Source of the DNA: Flaccisagitta enflata
Taxonomy: Eukaryota; Chaetognatha; Sagittoidea; Aphragmophora
Assembly (NCBI GenBank): GCA_965153355.1
Contig: OZ231126.1
Coordinates: 59,086,001-59,150,000, forward strand
DNA length: 64,000 nucleotides
Reading direction: 5' to 3'
Shown: piece after piece, positions 36,779 through 48,793 of the stretch
Layout: each line of letters opens with the position of its first letter
How positions within the stretch are numbered: position 1 is the stretch's first letter
Program-made: the position numbers and the translations under genes
Notes under the pieces: generated by a model
The model's input: only the letters and a program-made list of their open reading frames with translations
Told to the model about the DNA's origin: nothing
The model's database searches: none

Positions 36779-36883
36779 ATGTAAGCGTCTCTTATAATCA
36801 GATTATGACGCTTTGCTCTCAATAGAGTAAGTATTCCATGTCTGTCTGTCTCTCTGTTTGTCTGTCTGACCGTCTGTCTGTCT

Positions 36884-36989
<106 letters not shown>

Positions 36990-36999
36990 TTGACAAACA

Positions 37000-38550
37000 C
37001 ATTTCCAAGGGGCTTTTTTTACAGAATCTGCCCTTGTAGTGAAAAATCGGGTAACCGGGTTAAGGAATGTTTTACGACGTTAAAGTAATGTTTTGATATC
37101 GTCTTTTAAGAGTTTTCTTTCCTGTTGGGACGAAGACTGACATTATCCTCTTTATGAGGGGGGCTAAACCGTCATCGTAGGAAAGTCATTGCCACTATCT
37201 TAGTCGTCATCTTCGTCGTCGTAATTGTCACCAACATCGCCAGAGAAAAGTCGTTATGACACGGTCACCGGAAATTCGCGATTTTCACTGCCGCAGCCAG
37301 TTTTTCACTCGAAAGAAAAATCGATCTAACAATTTTGTCGAAGTGTGCAATACACGTGGAAGTGCACACTTGCTAAGAATTTGCATGGAAATATCATAGG
37401 GATGACTTAAACGTTATGAAATGTATCAATATGCAACGAAAAATGAGACATTTTCTGAAGAAAATTCTCTTTTATCACTAGATAAGGCCCCACGGAAAAC
37501 TCTTAATTTGCATAGAAAATGACAAGTTAAAGAAACTAAAAACATGGCCCTCTTCCAAAGACACTAAGGAAGGAAGCCATGTTCTTGGAAATGCAAAAAA
37601 GTTCGTTTGGAAGCAGATTAAGAGTTTTCCGTGGGACCTTCTTAAGAATTTTATCACTCAGTTGTCAGTAAAACGATTTCCTAATCCATTTCTTTTCTCC
37701 ACATACATTGTTGATCAAAGATATTTTTCCCGTGCATGACAGTTAAAAAAGCGTATTGATGTAGCTGTTGTACCAAATCAGTACTAGGAAGGAATATTTT
37801 AAATAAAAACTTATTATATAGTAAGTTGACTAAACTGGCAAGAAAATCGCGCGCTCAAAAGAAGCGTGTCTTATCGTTATCATCCTTAACAAAGCGAAGA
37901 TTTTTCTTTTCTTTTTTTGTCTCCGCCGGTTCAGACAGAGGTCACATGCGATTGAAAAAATCTTGCGTAATCTTAATCTGTTTGTACTTCAAACCATGAT
38001 CACCTTAAATCCAAAAGTACTAAAAAGATCAATGCATTAATGAGGTATCGTCCTCTCCCTATTCATGTAGCCAACACGCACCCGCGCGCTAATCTAATTA
38101 TTAATTGCACCACCTGGCCTGATCAAGCTCGTTTAAAAACTACCATGCAAGCAGTTTTGTTTTGGGTTAGATTCAGAATGTCTTATTTCAAGTTTAATGT
38201 TTCCGTTTGAGTGTAAATAAGTTCATTGCTCTTATGACCAGTCAAATTGACCGTCAGGAGGACATGGAAAAGTGGTTCATAAGCGAACCTGAGAGTTGGG
38301 GACTCTTGTTTATAACGACCTTTTTCCGCATCTGCACCTGCAAATGTTTTTCTTGACCGCAAAACTGCAATTAAAGCTGCCAAGTCAAATAAAAAGGACA
38401 CGCTAATTGGCAAAAGTCAGAACGTGTGCCGTTGCAACCACGAGACAGTAAATAAAGACTCTTTTATGCTTTCTCCATAATCTTTCGAAGGGACTCGAGC
38501 CAACGCCGCCACGTGCCCAATGTTTTTCCAGTTCTCTCTTTCTTTCTCTC
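37000..38550. other. Anonymous region with a small fold-back at 37486-37640
   Basis: GGCCCCACGGAAAACTCTTA and TAAGAGTTTTCCGTGGGACC face each other across about 110 bp. Apart from this I see no structure and no exon. Confidence 0.5.
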
Positions 38551-38650
<100 letters not shown>

Positions 38651-38794
38651 AACACATAACTCTCTCTGTCATCTGGTAATGGGTGACGGTGCCTGTATTG
38701 ACTCAAGGCCAGCAGTTTCCTGTCTCATTCTGTTCAGCGTTTCTGCTTCCTACTTTTTACTCACAATGTACATAAATTTTGTTTTTCTCCTTTT

Positions 38795-39245
38795 TGGGCA
38801 GCGGCCCCAAAGGGCCGATGTCCTGTAGGACACAGGGGGGAATTTTGAGACGTCTGTCCTTCCATCCGTCCATCCGACCGTCCGTCTCTCATCCCCCGCT
38901 TTGGCCATCGGAGCCTCAAGTCTGCAGTCTTAGGCCTGATTTTGGTCCTAGAGTTTCAAGTGCTTCCCTTTCAGGCCTGAATTTGGCCGAGGGGCTCAAA
39001 TCAGGTCTCCAGACACCTTATCATCAGACCTCAAATCTGTGCTCCAGGTCTCAAATCCGTCCTCTCCAGGCCTCAAATCAACTCTTCAGGCCTCAAATTT
39101 GCCCTCTAGGCTTCAACCCTGCCCCTAAAACCTCAAATCTGTTCCTTTGGACTAAATATTGCCATCCCGACTTCAAATCCGCCTCGGGATGTCTCGAAAT
39201 TCACCCCTGTGTCCTACAGGACATCAGCCCTTTGAGGCCGCTGCC
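38795..39245. mobile_element. GCAGCGGCC-type element with 43-bp inverted ends
   Basis: The left end GGGCAGCGGCCCCAAAGGGC with GATGTCCTGTAGGACACAGG is repeated inverted at the right (39200-39245). The interior, after a GTCCATCC run, is a minisatellite of the AGGCCTCAAATC type. A CATCGGGACCGCTGACC tail follows to 39328. Confidence 0.85.
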
Positions 39246-39429
39246 CTGCTTTCACTCCACTACTTTACTTGATCACTCCAAGCAGGACATCGGGACCGCT
39301 GACCGTGTGCGATCCTTGGATGACTAGTTTCTTTTTACACCTTTCCACACTTATTAAAGTTGGTATGGTCTTGTCCTTATAATCCCGTCTTTTTTGTTGC
39401 CGCGCCGTCAGACTTTTTTCTTCTTTTTT

Positions 39430-39758
<329 letters not shown>

Positions 39759-40149
39759 GCTCTCCATTGTTCCGTATACACCCTTCAGGGCTCTGCCCGC
39801 CGATGCGCGTGTCTTAGGGCTCTGGTTTTCCGCCCAGTGGAGTCGTTCGTCCTTTTCTGGTCGGCGGCATTCTCCGCTTCACTCTTCTCTTCTTCCTCTT
39901 CCCCCTCCCGCCTCTTCCTCATGGACCGTCTCCTCTTCCTCTTCCCACTCCCATTGGATCACCACGCGATTCTTCTTCCTTTCCGTTCCTCTTCATTGGC
40001 GGCTTGGAAAAAATAGATATATTTGAACGTCTTCATTTGAATGCTTTCTCGGAATGGAAAAAAAGGGATTGCAATGAAATATCGATCAAGTGGGCAGAAC
40101 GCTTTAACAAACGCAATCTGCTGAATTCTGATGGCGTCTAACTTAAGAA

Positions 40150-40150
40150 C

Positions 40151-40205
<55 letters not shown>
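40150..40205. repeat. GA array
   Basis: Pure GA, followed by CTTGAGGCTCAAATC-type repeats to about 40270. Confidence 0.95.
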
Positions 40206-40209
<4 letters not shown>

Positions 40210-40507
40210 AGTCCCAAATCCTAGCCTTGAGGCTCAAATCTCATCCTCACGGCTCAAATCCAACCCTCGAGGCTGGTATTCAGGTCTCATCCAATGCATA
40301 AATAACTGGTTCCTGCATAGCCACTGCCCCTTTTGGGTGCTTCACGTAGCAAAAGTTAGGAATTTCTTTTCACCCTGTTTACCCAATATACAGTGGCTAG
40401 TTTCAGAATCCTGCTGTCAGTACCATTATCGTATTTGCTTTGCAAGTTTTATTTTGAATTGCTGAAAACTGTTCATCTAAGGGGGCGTGTATTTGGCCCT
40501 GTTTTTT

Positions 40508-41344
40508 ATTCGCGTGCACGCGAGTCTACAACCCGCTCTGTTGGTTAGTCGGTCGCGTCGGTCCATCGGTCTGTCCGTCGGTCGGTCAGTCGGTCAGTAA
40601 CACTTTGCTTTTTGGCGGTTACTAGCGGTTTTGGGGTTACAGCTGCTCCTGATCAAATACCTAGGTCACAGTGCAAACGAATACAAAATTTGACAAGTCA
40701 AAACGATTTATACAATATTTTTTATTTTATATATTCAAAGATTTTTTATTGAGATAAAGGATTTGTGGTTGTAATCATCAATTTTTTGCATAGGAAAACG
40801 TTTTTCTGTACCATATGCTTAGGAAATGTGAGAAAAAAGGATGCGAAATTGATAGATTTTTAATAAAAATTAATTCTTGAGCATTGACATGTCTCGCGTG
40901 AAAAACCGAATCTGTCTCTGAATTCAACATTTTGCATTTTGAAAAACATGGCATCAGTCTAAACACTTTTAGGAAACAGGCCATGTGTTTAGAAATGCAA
41001 AATTTGCATTCAGAGACAATTCAATTTTCACATGTTTAGCATCTCATGTTTTCCGTGCAATTCTTTTAAAAGAATTCTGTTGTTTCACTAAGTATGCTGC
41101 GACTTTACCGATGCGAGATCAATACCATTGGTCAGTTAACTGTTTTTCAATTAATCTAGGGAGTATGAAGCATACATAAGACTTAAGTTTTGCTTATATT
41201 TCCCTATGGCAGCATGTATTCCATCACAGAACAGAACGATTTGTCAAATTTGACGCTGTTCTGCACCACGACCTAGCTGGTCTATTTCATCACTGCCGCT
41301 GCCCACCCGCACGCGACTTGGGTAGCCGTGTATCCGGCCTTGTT
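40508..41344 (+). mobile_element. Hairpin element, subfamily A, split by a fold-back element
   Basis: The head TTCGCGTGCACGCGAGTC is at 40509. The tail CCGCACGCGACTTGGGTAG and CCGGCCTTGTT end at 41344. A fold-back at about 40668-41268 separates the halves; its ends read GTGCAAACGAATACAAAATT and AAATTTGACGCTGTTCTGCAC, with inner arms around the CCATGTGTTTAGAAATGC region. Confidence 0.75.
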
Positions 41345-41383
41345 CGACTTTTAGTCATGTTTTAGTCAACCATCATAACTTAC

Positions 41384-41521
41384 TTGAAGAAAGCGAAGGT
41401 GGATCCTCCATAATCGGCTCCGTATTGAACTGCAGTTTGCTTTGCCAAGTCTTGGGCGCTGTTAATTGCTCCTTTCATCCTCTGATCTGTCATGAACGCC
41501 GCCAAATTGGCTGTGTATGAA
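41384..41521 (-). CDS. Ionotropic glutamate receptor, exon h (M3 gate and start of S2)
   Basis: The acceptor is TTTCTTTTCTGTTTGCAG and the donor TTCAA|GTAAGT. The 138 bp encode [35 protein letters not shown] and [20 protein letters not shown] is the near-invariant gate motif of the glutamate receptor superfamily. GGST in S2 supplies the serine and threonine that bind the ligand gamma-carboxylate. SAQDLAKQT matches the S-A-E-D-L-A-K-Q-T element. The exon ends after codon base 2; the next exon, expected to contain a MW motif, was not found at lower coordinates. A repeat with 5' sequence GTCGCAAAAGCG starts about 18 bases from the acceptor (41540). Confidence 0.96.
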
Positions 41522-41539
41522 CTGCAAACAGAAAAGAAA

Positions 41540-41916
41540 TTGTCGCAAAAGCGTTAGATGGTCAGCAGTACCCGTACCCTGCCTGAGTAGGTTGTGCTTG
41601 AGAGTGAGGGGGGAGCAGGGCAGCGGCCCCAAACACGCTACAGGGGAGGCTTTCATAGGTCAAGAAAAAGGCTTGGTCATGACAGCAAGTGGTTTGGGCT
41701 TCAAGAAGGTCTATTCTCTTACTTTGTACTGAAGATTGACTGTAACATTTCAATTTGTAATATTACAGCCGGCTGTATTTTCAACCACTGGTTGTTACAT
41801 ACAAAATTTTGTTCTTTTTCAAGAAGTTGGATCAAAGCTAAGGATATGATATATACACCTTTTGTGTTTGTCCATTGACTGATAGGTCATCGACCCCTTC
41901 AGGGCCGCTGCCCAAA
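41540..41916. mobile_element. GCAGCGGCC-type element next to receptor exon h
   Basis: The start TTGTCGCAAAAGCGTTAGAT, then GGGGAGCAGGGCAGCGGCC, and the end TCATCGACCCCTTCAGGGCC, GCTGCCC mirror the copy at 3506-4118. The minisatellite is absent here. Confidence 0.75.
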
Positions 41917-43017
41917 TAGACGATCATTAGTTAGTTTTCTTATTTCCCCTTGATGTCTATGTTTGATTCACATTTTGTGTCTTTTTCTAATCTGTATTTT
42001 TATTTTCTAAAATTCTTTGTTTTATCCTTCAGAGTTTAGTATTTCATTCTTCCTCTTTTTGTGGGGGGGGAGGCGGCTACCTGGGAGGTAGAAATGGTTT
42101 TGTCATCTTTTCTACTTTTTGAGCGTCCAGGCGCTAATTAGAAATGGCGAATGTCGCGGATCGGCAGCAAGCATGGGGGCCCGACTTTCTGCCAATCTAT
42201 GTTAGCCCAAGCTTCAGATACATACAGTATTTTTTCTAATTAGCGCCCCAGGCCCTTTTGAAATTGAAATATAACTTTGCTTTTTAACTCTTCAATTAGC
42301 GCCCACTGCTCTGTATCGCCACCGTGTACTTTAAACTAGGAGAACTGCCACTTTTATGATGGTTTCTGGTGGTCCAACACATGTATAATCCATGGCAAAT
42401 GAATGCAAAAAAATTCCAGGGGCGCTTTTTTAAATAATCACCTTTTTTACCTTCATGAGGTACAGGCCATTGAATTTTCCCATTTTTTGGACAATCACTC
42501 TTGTTTTGGTTGTAACTTTTGAACGAATTGAGCTGGAAATGCCAGATTGGTCTCATTTTAAAGATCTCTTCAAGATCTTTCCAACTGTCACCGATTTTTT
42601 GTAAATCCGTTCAAAAATAACAGAGATATAACCTGTCAAACATGAGTAATTTTATGGGGATTGTGGACAATTTTCCAGGTTTCAGAATACTTCCCATTTT
42701 TGCAACAATTTACTTGTTTTATTTGTAACTTTTAAACGAATTAAGCTAGAAATGCCAGATTGGTCCCATTTTAAAGAATTTTTGAAGCTCTTTCAAACTG
42801 TCACAAATTTTTTGCAAATCCGCTAAAAAACGGCTGAGTCGTAACTTGTCAAACATGACCAGTACCATGTTAATTTGGAGCGATATTCCCACCACCTTTT
42901 CAACAATCTGATTTTGACTTTAAATGCCTCCTTGGCTCCCCACATCTTTATAGGAGTTGTTATATGTCAGTTTATCTGTTGGTCTGTCTTTCTGTCTGTC
43001 TGTCTGTCTGTTGGTCT

Positions 43018-43490
43018 ATGAATCTGTAGCCCTTTTTGGGCAGGGGCCCCCGAGAGGCCAATGACCTATGATTAAACATTGGAGGATTTTCTCTGGTTTC
43101 CGTCCATTTGTCCATCCATCTTTCCATTTGTCACCCCCTCCCAGCGAAATGCCAGGGCTCAGCTTAAATTATGCATATCATACTGCAAATCAGTCCTATC
43201 AGACCCCTAATCAGGCCTTCCAGACCTCAAACTAGGCCTTTCAAACCTCAAATCAAGCTTTACAGGCCCAAAATCAAGCCTTCCAGACCTCAAATCAAAC
43301 CTTTCAGCACCAAATTCTGTTTCTCAGATAACAAAATCTGTCTCTCAGATAACAGGTCGCCCAAGGGCAATATATGGTCAGCAATACCATGCCAGTTGCC
43401 CTACTTTGCATGATTGTGAAATAGTGAGGAAGCGGGGCAGCGGTCCCAAAGGGACAAAGTCCTGTAGACCACAGGGGGATTTTTGTTTGT
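43018..43490. mobile_element. GCAGCGGCC-type element, left-arm copy of the palindrome
   Basis: GGGCAGGGGCCCCCGAGAGG starts the copy, followed by a CAGACCTCAAATCAGGCC minisatellite and GGGGCAGCGGTCCCAAAGGG at 43435. Mirror copies lie at about 45730-46160. Confidence 0.7.
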
Positions 43491-44516
43491 TATTCTTTTT
43501 ATTCGGCTGTCTGTCCATTACCCCCAAGCCATCTCAGGCCTGAAATCTACCCTCTCATGGTTCACTTAGTCAGAAGCATCGCAAGTGATTGTTTGATAAA
43601 GAAAGTATATCAAAAGCTTCATTTCAATACCATTTTTGACATGGTTGACCGTATCTGGCCTCAGACCCTTGATCAGACATCTCTGACCCAAAATCTTGCC
43701 TCTAAGTCCCCAAAGTTAACATCTAGAGCCCTACATCTGTGTAAGTCTCCCAGGCCTTTAAAACCTCAAATCAGGCATCTCAGACCTCAAATCAGGCTCC
43801 TTGGACCCCAATTCAGGTCCTCAAGCCCCTTCAAATAGCCAGTATGGAATCAAAGGTCATTGGCTCCTCCTCCCTCCGGCGCCCCTGTCCCTCTCATCAT
43901 CCCATCTTAACATAAACTCATATAGGGGCATTGGGTACCTCTGATTTCATACACAGAACCCCACTCCAACAGACCCGCTTTTAACGGAATTCCGCCTATA
44001 ACAGATGTTTTTCTTGGCCCCTTCAACTCCTTAACCTTTATCTTCTATATTGGCTTTAATAGAATTCCGCCTTTAACAGAAAATGTTTGTTAGTCTCCTG
44101 AAATCCATCAGCCCTAAAATCATTCCTTTCAGACTACAAACCAATCTAGTAAGGCCTCAATTCAGCCTCCTATGACCAATAATCAGCCTTGAGGAAACCT
44201 TTACACCCTCATAGACCCTCAGCCCAGAACATGCAAAAGACTTCCTTTATAGACTTAGACTTGAAAAGACTTCCTTTATAGACTTAGACTCGAAAATTTT
44301 CCTAAGTCAGCCAGTAGCTCTATCTTTTGCATGGACCTGCTCAGCGCTTTCAATATTGCACATTTCAAATTTCAAGGTTCTGGCTCAAATACTTTTGGTG
44401 TTATGAGCATTTGTTTGAACCATATCACGCTGAACAAATTCACAAAGGAAAATCTTTAAACTTTCTTTGAAAATATGGCGGACAAAATTTTTAAGTTTTT
44501 TTTTTTTTTTTTGAAA

Positions 44517-44635
44517 AACAAGGCGGGATACACGGCTACCCCAGTCGGGTGCGGGTGGGCAGGGGCCATAATTGAGGTCAGTGGAACATTTGGGCAGGAG
44601 CAATAAGGCTAAAACCCCCATTAACGCAACTAAAA
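44517..44635 (-). mobile_element. Hairpin element, subfamily A, internally deleted
   Basis: Left (tail) sequence AACAAGGCGGGATACACGG and CCAGTCGGGTGCGGGTGGGC; right end ACGCAACTAAAAG. The tetramer section is missing. It lies in the spacer of the large palindrome. Confidence 0.75.
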
Positions 44636-47361
44636 GTCAAATTGCAGAATTTTGGATCAAGGCGAATCATGAAATTTCCGATCTATTGCACCCCACTTTT
44701 TTTTTTAAACAAAAAATCTTTTTGAGGGCTTTTTTGGGGCCCTTAAGGAGCCCTTAAGAAGTCCAAAATTTTGATCAATGAGATGATCAGTGTCATGTGC
44801 ATTTGTCAAGCTATCAATCAGGACTAAATTCAAGCTAATTAGTTAAAGACCAAGCTCATGTCGTTAGTCCCTTTGGACCGGCCGCACATAAAAAAGTAAT
44901 CAGAAAATTCACAAGGTCTTGATATCAGGATTTAAAGTCAATCTCTATCCTTTAGCTTGCAAAGATTTAAGACCAGATATTCAATCTAGAAGCCCAAAAA
45001 CTTGCCCTCAGTCTCAGATCTTTACATTGAGGCCATAATCGAGGCCTTGAGTGATACAAAATAGTCGCAAAAGCGTTACATAGTCAGCGGTACCTGATGC
45101 CCCTATGTTAGTTTATATTGAGATGGGATGATGAGAGGGGCAGCGGCCCCGGAGGAGCCAATGACCTTTGATTCTAAACTTTGAGGACCTGAATTGGAGT
45201 CCAAGGAGCCTGATTTGAGGTGTTAAAGGCCTGGAGGACTTACACAGATGCAGGGTTCTAGATGTTGGTTTTGGGGACTTAGAGGCTAGATTTTGGGTCA
45301 AAGATGTCTGATCAAGGGTCTGAGGCCTGATTATGGGCTATATAGGCCTTATCTTAAATCTTAGGGGCCTGAGAGACCTGATTTTGGGTCTGAAAGGCCT
45401 GTTTTGAGGTTTGAGAAGGCCTGATTTTGGATCTGACAGACCTAATTTGGGGTCTAGAAGTCCTAATTTGGGGTCTAATTTTTTGGGCAGCGGCCCCATG
45501 GATAGGGGATGAAGTCCTGTAGAACACAGGGGGACTTTTATTCGTCATTCCGTTTGTCTGTTTGTTTGTCTATTCGTTCCCCCCATGCCCTCTCAGGCCT
45601 GAAATCTGCCCTCTCAGGCCTTAGAGGGCAGATTTTAGGCCTGAGAGGGTAGATTTCAGGCCTGAGAGGGCTGATTTCAGGCCTGAGAGGGCCTAGGGGT
45701 AATGGACAGACAGCGGAATAAAAAGAATAACGAACATAAATACCCCTGTGGTCTACAGGACTTTGTCCCTTTGGGACCGCTGCTCCGCTTCCTCACTATT
45801 TCACAATCATGCAAAGTAGGGCAACTGGTATTGCTGACCATATATTGCCCTTGGGCGACCTGTTATCTGAGAGACAGATTTTGGTGCTGAAAGGTTTGAT
45901 TTGAGGTCTGAAAGGCTTGATTTTGGCTCTGTAAAGCTTGATTTCAGGTTTGAAAGGCCTAGTTTGAGGTCTGGAAGGCCTGATTAGGGGTCTGAAAGGA
46001 CTGATTTGCAGTCTGATATGCATAATTTAAGCTGAGCCCTGGCATTTGGCTGGGAGGGGGTGACAGATGGATGGATGGATGGACAAATGGACGGAAACCA
46101 GAGAAAATCCTCCTATGTTGAATTGTAGGTCATTGGCCCCTTGGGGGCCCCTGCCCAAAAAGGGCTACAGATTCATAGACCAACAGACAGACAGAAAGAC
46201 AGACCAACAGATAAACTGACATATAACAACTCCTATAAAGATGTGGGGAGCCAAGGAGGCATTTAAAGTCAAAATCAGATTGTTGAAAAGGTGGTGGGGA
46301 TATTGCTCCAAATTAACATGATACTGGTCATGTTTGACAAGTTCCCTAACTCAACCATTTATAGCAGTTTGCAAAAATTTGTGACAGTTTGAAAGAGCTT
46401 CAAAAATTCTTTAAAATGGGACCAATCTGGCATTTCTAGCTTAATTCGTTTAAGTTATAAAATAAAACAAGTAAATTGTTGCAAAATAGAAGTATTCTGA
46501 AACCTGGAAAATTGTCCACAATCCCCATAAAATTACTCATGTTTGACAGGTTATATCTCTGTTATTTTTGAACGGATTTACAAAAAATCGGTGACAGTTG
46601 GAAAGATCTTGAAGAGATCTTTAAAATGAGACCAATCTGGCATTTCCAGCTCAATTCGTTCAAAAGTTACAACCAAAACAAGATTGATTGTCCAAAAAAT
46701 GGGAAAATTCAATGGCCTGTACCTCATGAAGGTAAAAAAGGTGATTATTTAAAAAAGCGCCCCTGGAATTTTTTTGCACTCATTTGCCATGGATTATACA
46801 TGTGTTGGACCACCAGAAACCGTCATAAAAGTGGCAGTTCTCCTAGTTTAAAGTACACGGTGGCGATACAGAGCAGTGCGCCCCCTTTGTGTTGAAGATG
46901 AACTGTCATTCAATCCATTTTTTTCATGAAGGGCTATCAAAATGCTCAATTTGACTCAAAATGGAGATATTCATTGCATATTCATTCAATATCTGTTTGA
47001 AACTCAGTGAAAAAGGCTCATTGTGTTGTGTTATTTCATTAATTTACTCAACATTTCTGTCCAAATCTCTTTTTGAAAGTGTAAAGCTAAGAAAAAAGAG
47101 GGGGGCGCTAATTGGAGGGAGGCGTAAAATGGAAAAAATACGGTAATTGTAAATGGGTTAAATGGTTAAAACACATTCATAGCTACCTAGTGCACAAATT
47201 CAAATCTTTTTTTGTGACCTTCTCTAGTAGTGATCAAAGGGCTCTTTTTGGCATGTCTCCATTCTATCTCCAGTAGGCAAAAACAAGCAAAACCAATCAA
47301 AAAATATCTTATGACTCATACGAGTCTTCCTCGACCAGTATCAATCCCGCAGGATACACAA

Positions 47362-47572
47362 AACAAGGCCGGATACACAGCTACCCCAGTCACGTGCGGG
47401 TGGGCAGGGGCTGTAATTGAGGTCACCAGATCATTTGGGCAGGAGCAGTAAGGCCAAAAACCGCATAACTCAAAAAAAAGTAAAGTGTAACGGACAGACC
47501 GACGGACCAACGGACCGACGGACCGACGGACCGACAAAGCGGGTTGTAGAGTCACGTAGCACGCAACTAAAA
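47362..47572 (-). mobile_element. Hairpin element, subfamily A
   Basis: Reads AACAAGGCCGGATACACAGC, CAGTCACGTGCGGGTGGGC, a GACCGACG run, then GTCACGTAGCACGCAACTAA on the printed strand. Confidence 0.88.
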
Positions 47573-47574
47573 AT

Positions 47575-48165
47575 TCAACTCACTACGCAAACAACAAGTT
47601 ACAAAAACATGGTTTATTAATCAAATTTACCCCTCCTCGGTTTTTTTGCTTTTTTTTTTTCTCATGGCTGAATATCATGATATTTATTTTTTCAACCTCC
47701 TTTTTCTCAAATGTTAAGAATTTTTGTTGTTGCCATTTTATGGACAACTACTTGAAGGACATTCCCATCTATTTTCATGTTAGTGGGTTGATCCTAAGCA
47801 GAGAAATAGCATTTTTCTTGGAGTGTATCAATTGATCAATGATTTTATCACTACAGCAAGCATTTTTTTTTTGTATAATTTGTGTAAAAAATATGTCAAA
47901 TTAATCATAATTTTTGTGAAAAATGAGTTCAGTTAACAAAATTCTTTTATGGATTTGAAAATGTTACTTCATCAGCTGTACAGGGATGTATAGTTTTGTG
48001 GAATTTGAATCATCAAAAAAATGGCTAATTCTTACCCTGTCCTTTTGCCGTTTCTTGACATTCACCAAATACGGTAAATAAAACTCAAGGCTTAAATAAG
48101 ATTTTGTCACTTGAAAGAAATCGTTAAATATGTCACTGTTTTAGTGAATCGCTTTAGGCCAGGAC
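47575..48165. other. Receptor intron, nothing recognised
   Basis: AT-rich unique sequence between a hairpin element and exon g. Confidence 0.6.
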
Positions 48166-48286
48166 CTGATCATTAAAAGCGTAAAAGCAGCCCAGACAGT
48201 TGCTATGATTCTGGTAGACATGGATTTTGGGGCCAATTCAGTTCCTTGTTGCATGAAAGCGCCGATCGTAAACCAAAACGCGTTAC
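48166..48286 (-). CDS. Ionotropic glutamate receptor, exon g (pore loop M2 and start of M3)
   Basis: The 121-bp exon follows TTTTCTTTTAG and ends ATCAG|GTCCTG. It encodes NAFWFTIGAFMQQG, TELAPKSMSTRIIATVWAAF and TLLMI. The loop motif MQQG carries glutamine at the Q/R site, the residue that sets calcium permeability in AMPA and kainate receptors; NMDA receptors have asparagine there. The sequence STRI followed by a hydrophobic helix is the normal M2-M3 junction. The donor GTCCTG is poor, but the AG|GT boundary and the exact phase join to [10 protein letters not shown] in the next exon support it. Confidence 0.94.
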
Positions 48287-48305
48287 CTAAAAGAAAATGA
48301 GAGAG

Positions 48306-48306
<1 letters not shown>

Positions 48307-48355
<49 letters not shown>
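48307..48355. repeat. GA array beside receptor exon g
   Basis: The GA run starts about 20 bp from the exon g acceptor. On the transcribed strand it is a CT tract upstream of the acceptor. Confidence 0.95.
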
Positions 48356-48358
<3 letters not shown>

Positions 48359-48497
48359 AACAGATTTTGCAAAATCGTCTTAGATGGACTGACAAAGCCT
48401 TTAAAAAAGATGCGAGAAATGACTTGTATGATTGATTCCGCGTAGCACTGCTAACTGCTACTATGCTACACAGAATCGACACCTCTGAATTTAGACA

Positions 48498-48625
48498 ATT
48501 GGATGGATGGATGGATGGATGGATGGGTGGATGGATGCACAGTTGGGCGGGCGCAGGATTGACAGACGGACGGACGGATGGACGGTCGCGCGGATAAAGC
48601 CTGTTTCAGAGTCGCTAATGCACAA
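48498..48625 (-). mobile_element. Degenerate hairpin-element fragment with GGAT array
   Basis: A GGAT run, GACGGACGGACGGATGGACGG, then AAAGCCTGTTTCAGAGTCGC and TAATGCACAACTT. This resembles a head region (ACTCTGAAACAGGCTTTATCC on the minus strand) with decayed arms. Confidence 0.5.
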
Positions 48626-48685
48626 CTTCCAAATGAATTACAGATAAAGAGTCATGACATAGCTCACGTAACGATTTGAACTTAC

Positions 48686-48793
48686 CAATAGTGAACTGAT
48701 TTTCCACGATGTTGTCGTCTTGGTTGCAAGGGTAAGGATTGTCCCACTCCCCAGGGCTTATCCGCGACACGAGGAACAAAAGGATGCTCACGC
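48686..48793 (-). CDS. Ionotropic glutamate receptor, exon f (end of M1 to pre-pore loop)
   Basis: The exon follows a CCTGGCCCAG acceptor and ends ATTG|GTAAGT, a near-perfect donor. Its 108 bp encode VSILLFLVSRISPGEW, then DNPYPCNQDD and NIVENQFTI. This matches the R-[FI]-S-P-x-E-W and N-P-x-P-C-N motif block between M1 and the pore loop of AMPA/kainate-type subunits, including the V-E-N-x-F-T element. It enters and leaves in phase 1, joining to the exons at 52236 and 48286 without gaps. The left arm of a 3-kb imperfect palindrome begins within the same intron, close to the acceptor. Confidence 0.94.

Larger units (their letters stand above)
42090..47140. repeat. Large imperfect palindrome in a receptor intron
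   Basis: The left arm, about 42120-43945, matches the reverse complement of about 45085-47110. Anchors are CCATTGAATTTTCCCATTTT (about 42470) with its complement near 46710, and AAATCAGTCCTATCAGACCC (43187) with its complement near 46000. GGCGCTAATT occurs at both outer edges. The spacer (43945-45085) holds a pogo-like remnant and a truncated hairpin element. The arms differ by indels, notably at 45330-45590. The similar 86- to 89-codon frames at 42296 and 46626 are mirror images of one non-coding segment. Confidence 0.85.

Noticed and set aside
37260-38160. Search for tRNA or rRNA genes
   Set aside because: No cloverleaf or conserved rRNA segments seen here or elsewhere in the window.
38403-38540. 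Possible next receptor exon (FERLWRKHKRVF, minus strand)
   Set aside because: The phase would fit, but the spacing after FFK is about five residues too short and there is no polypyrimidine tract before the AG.
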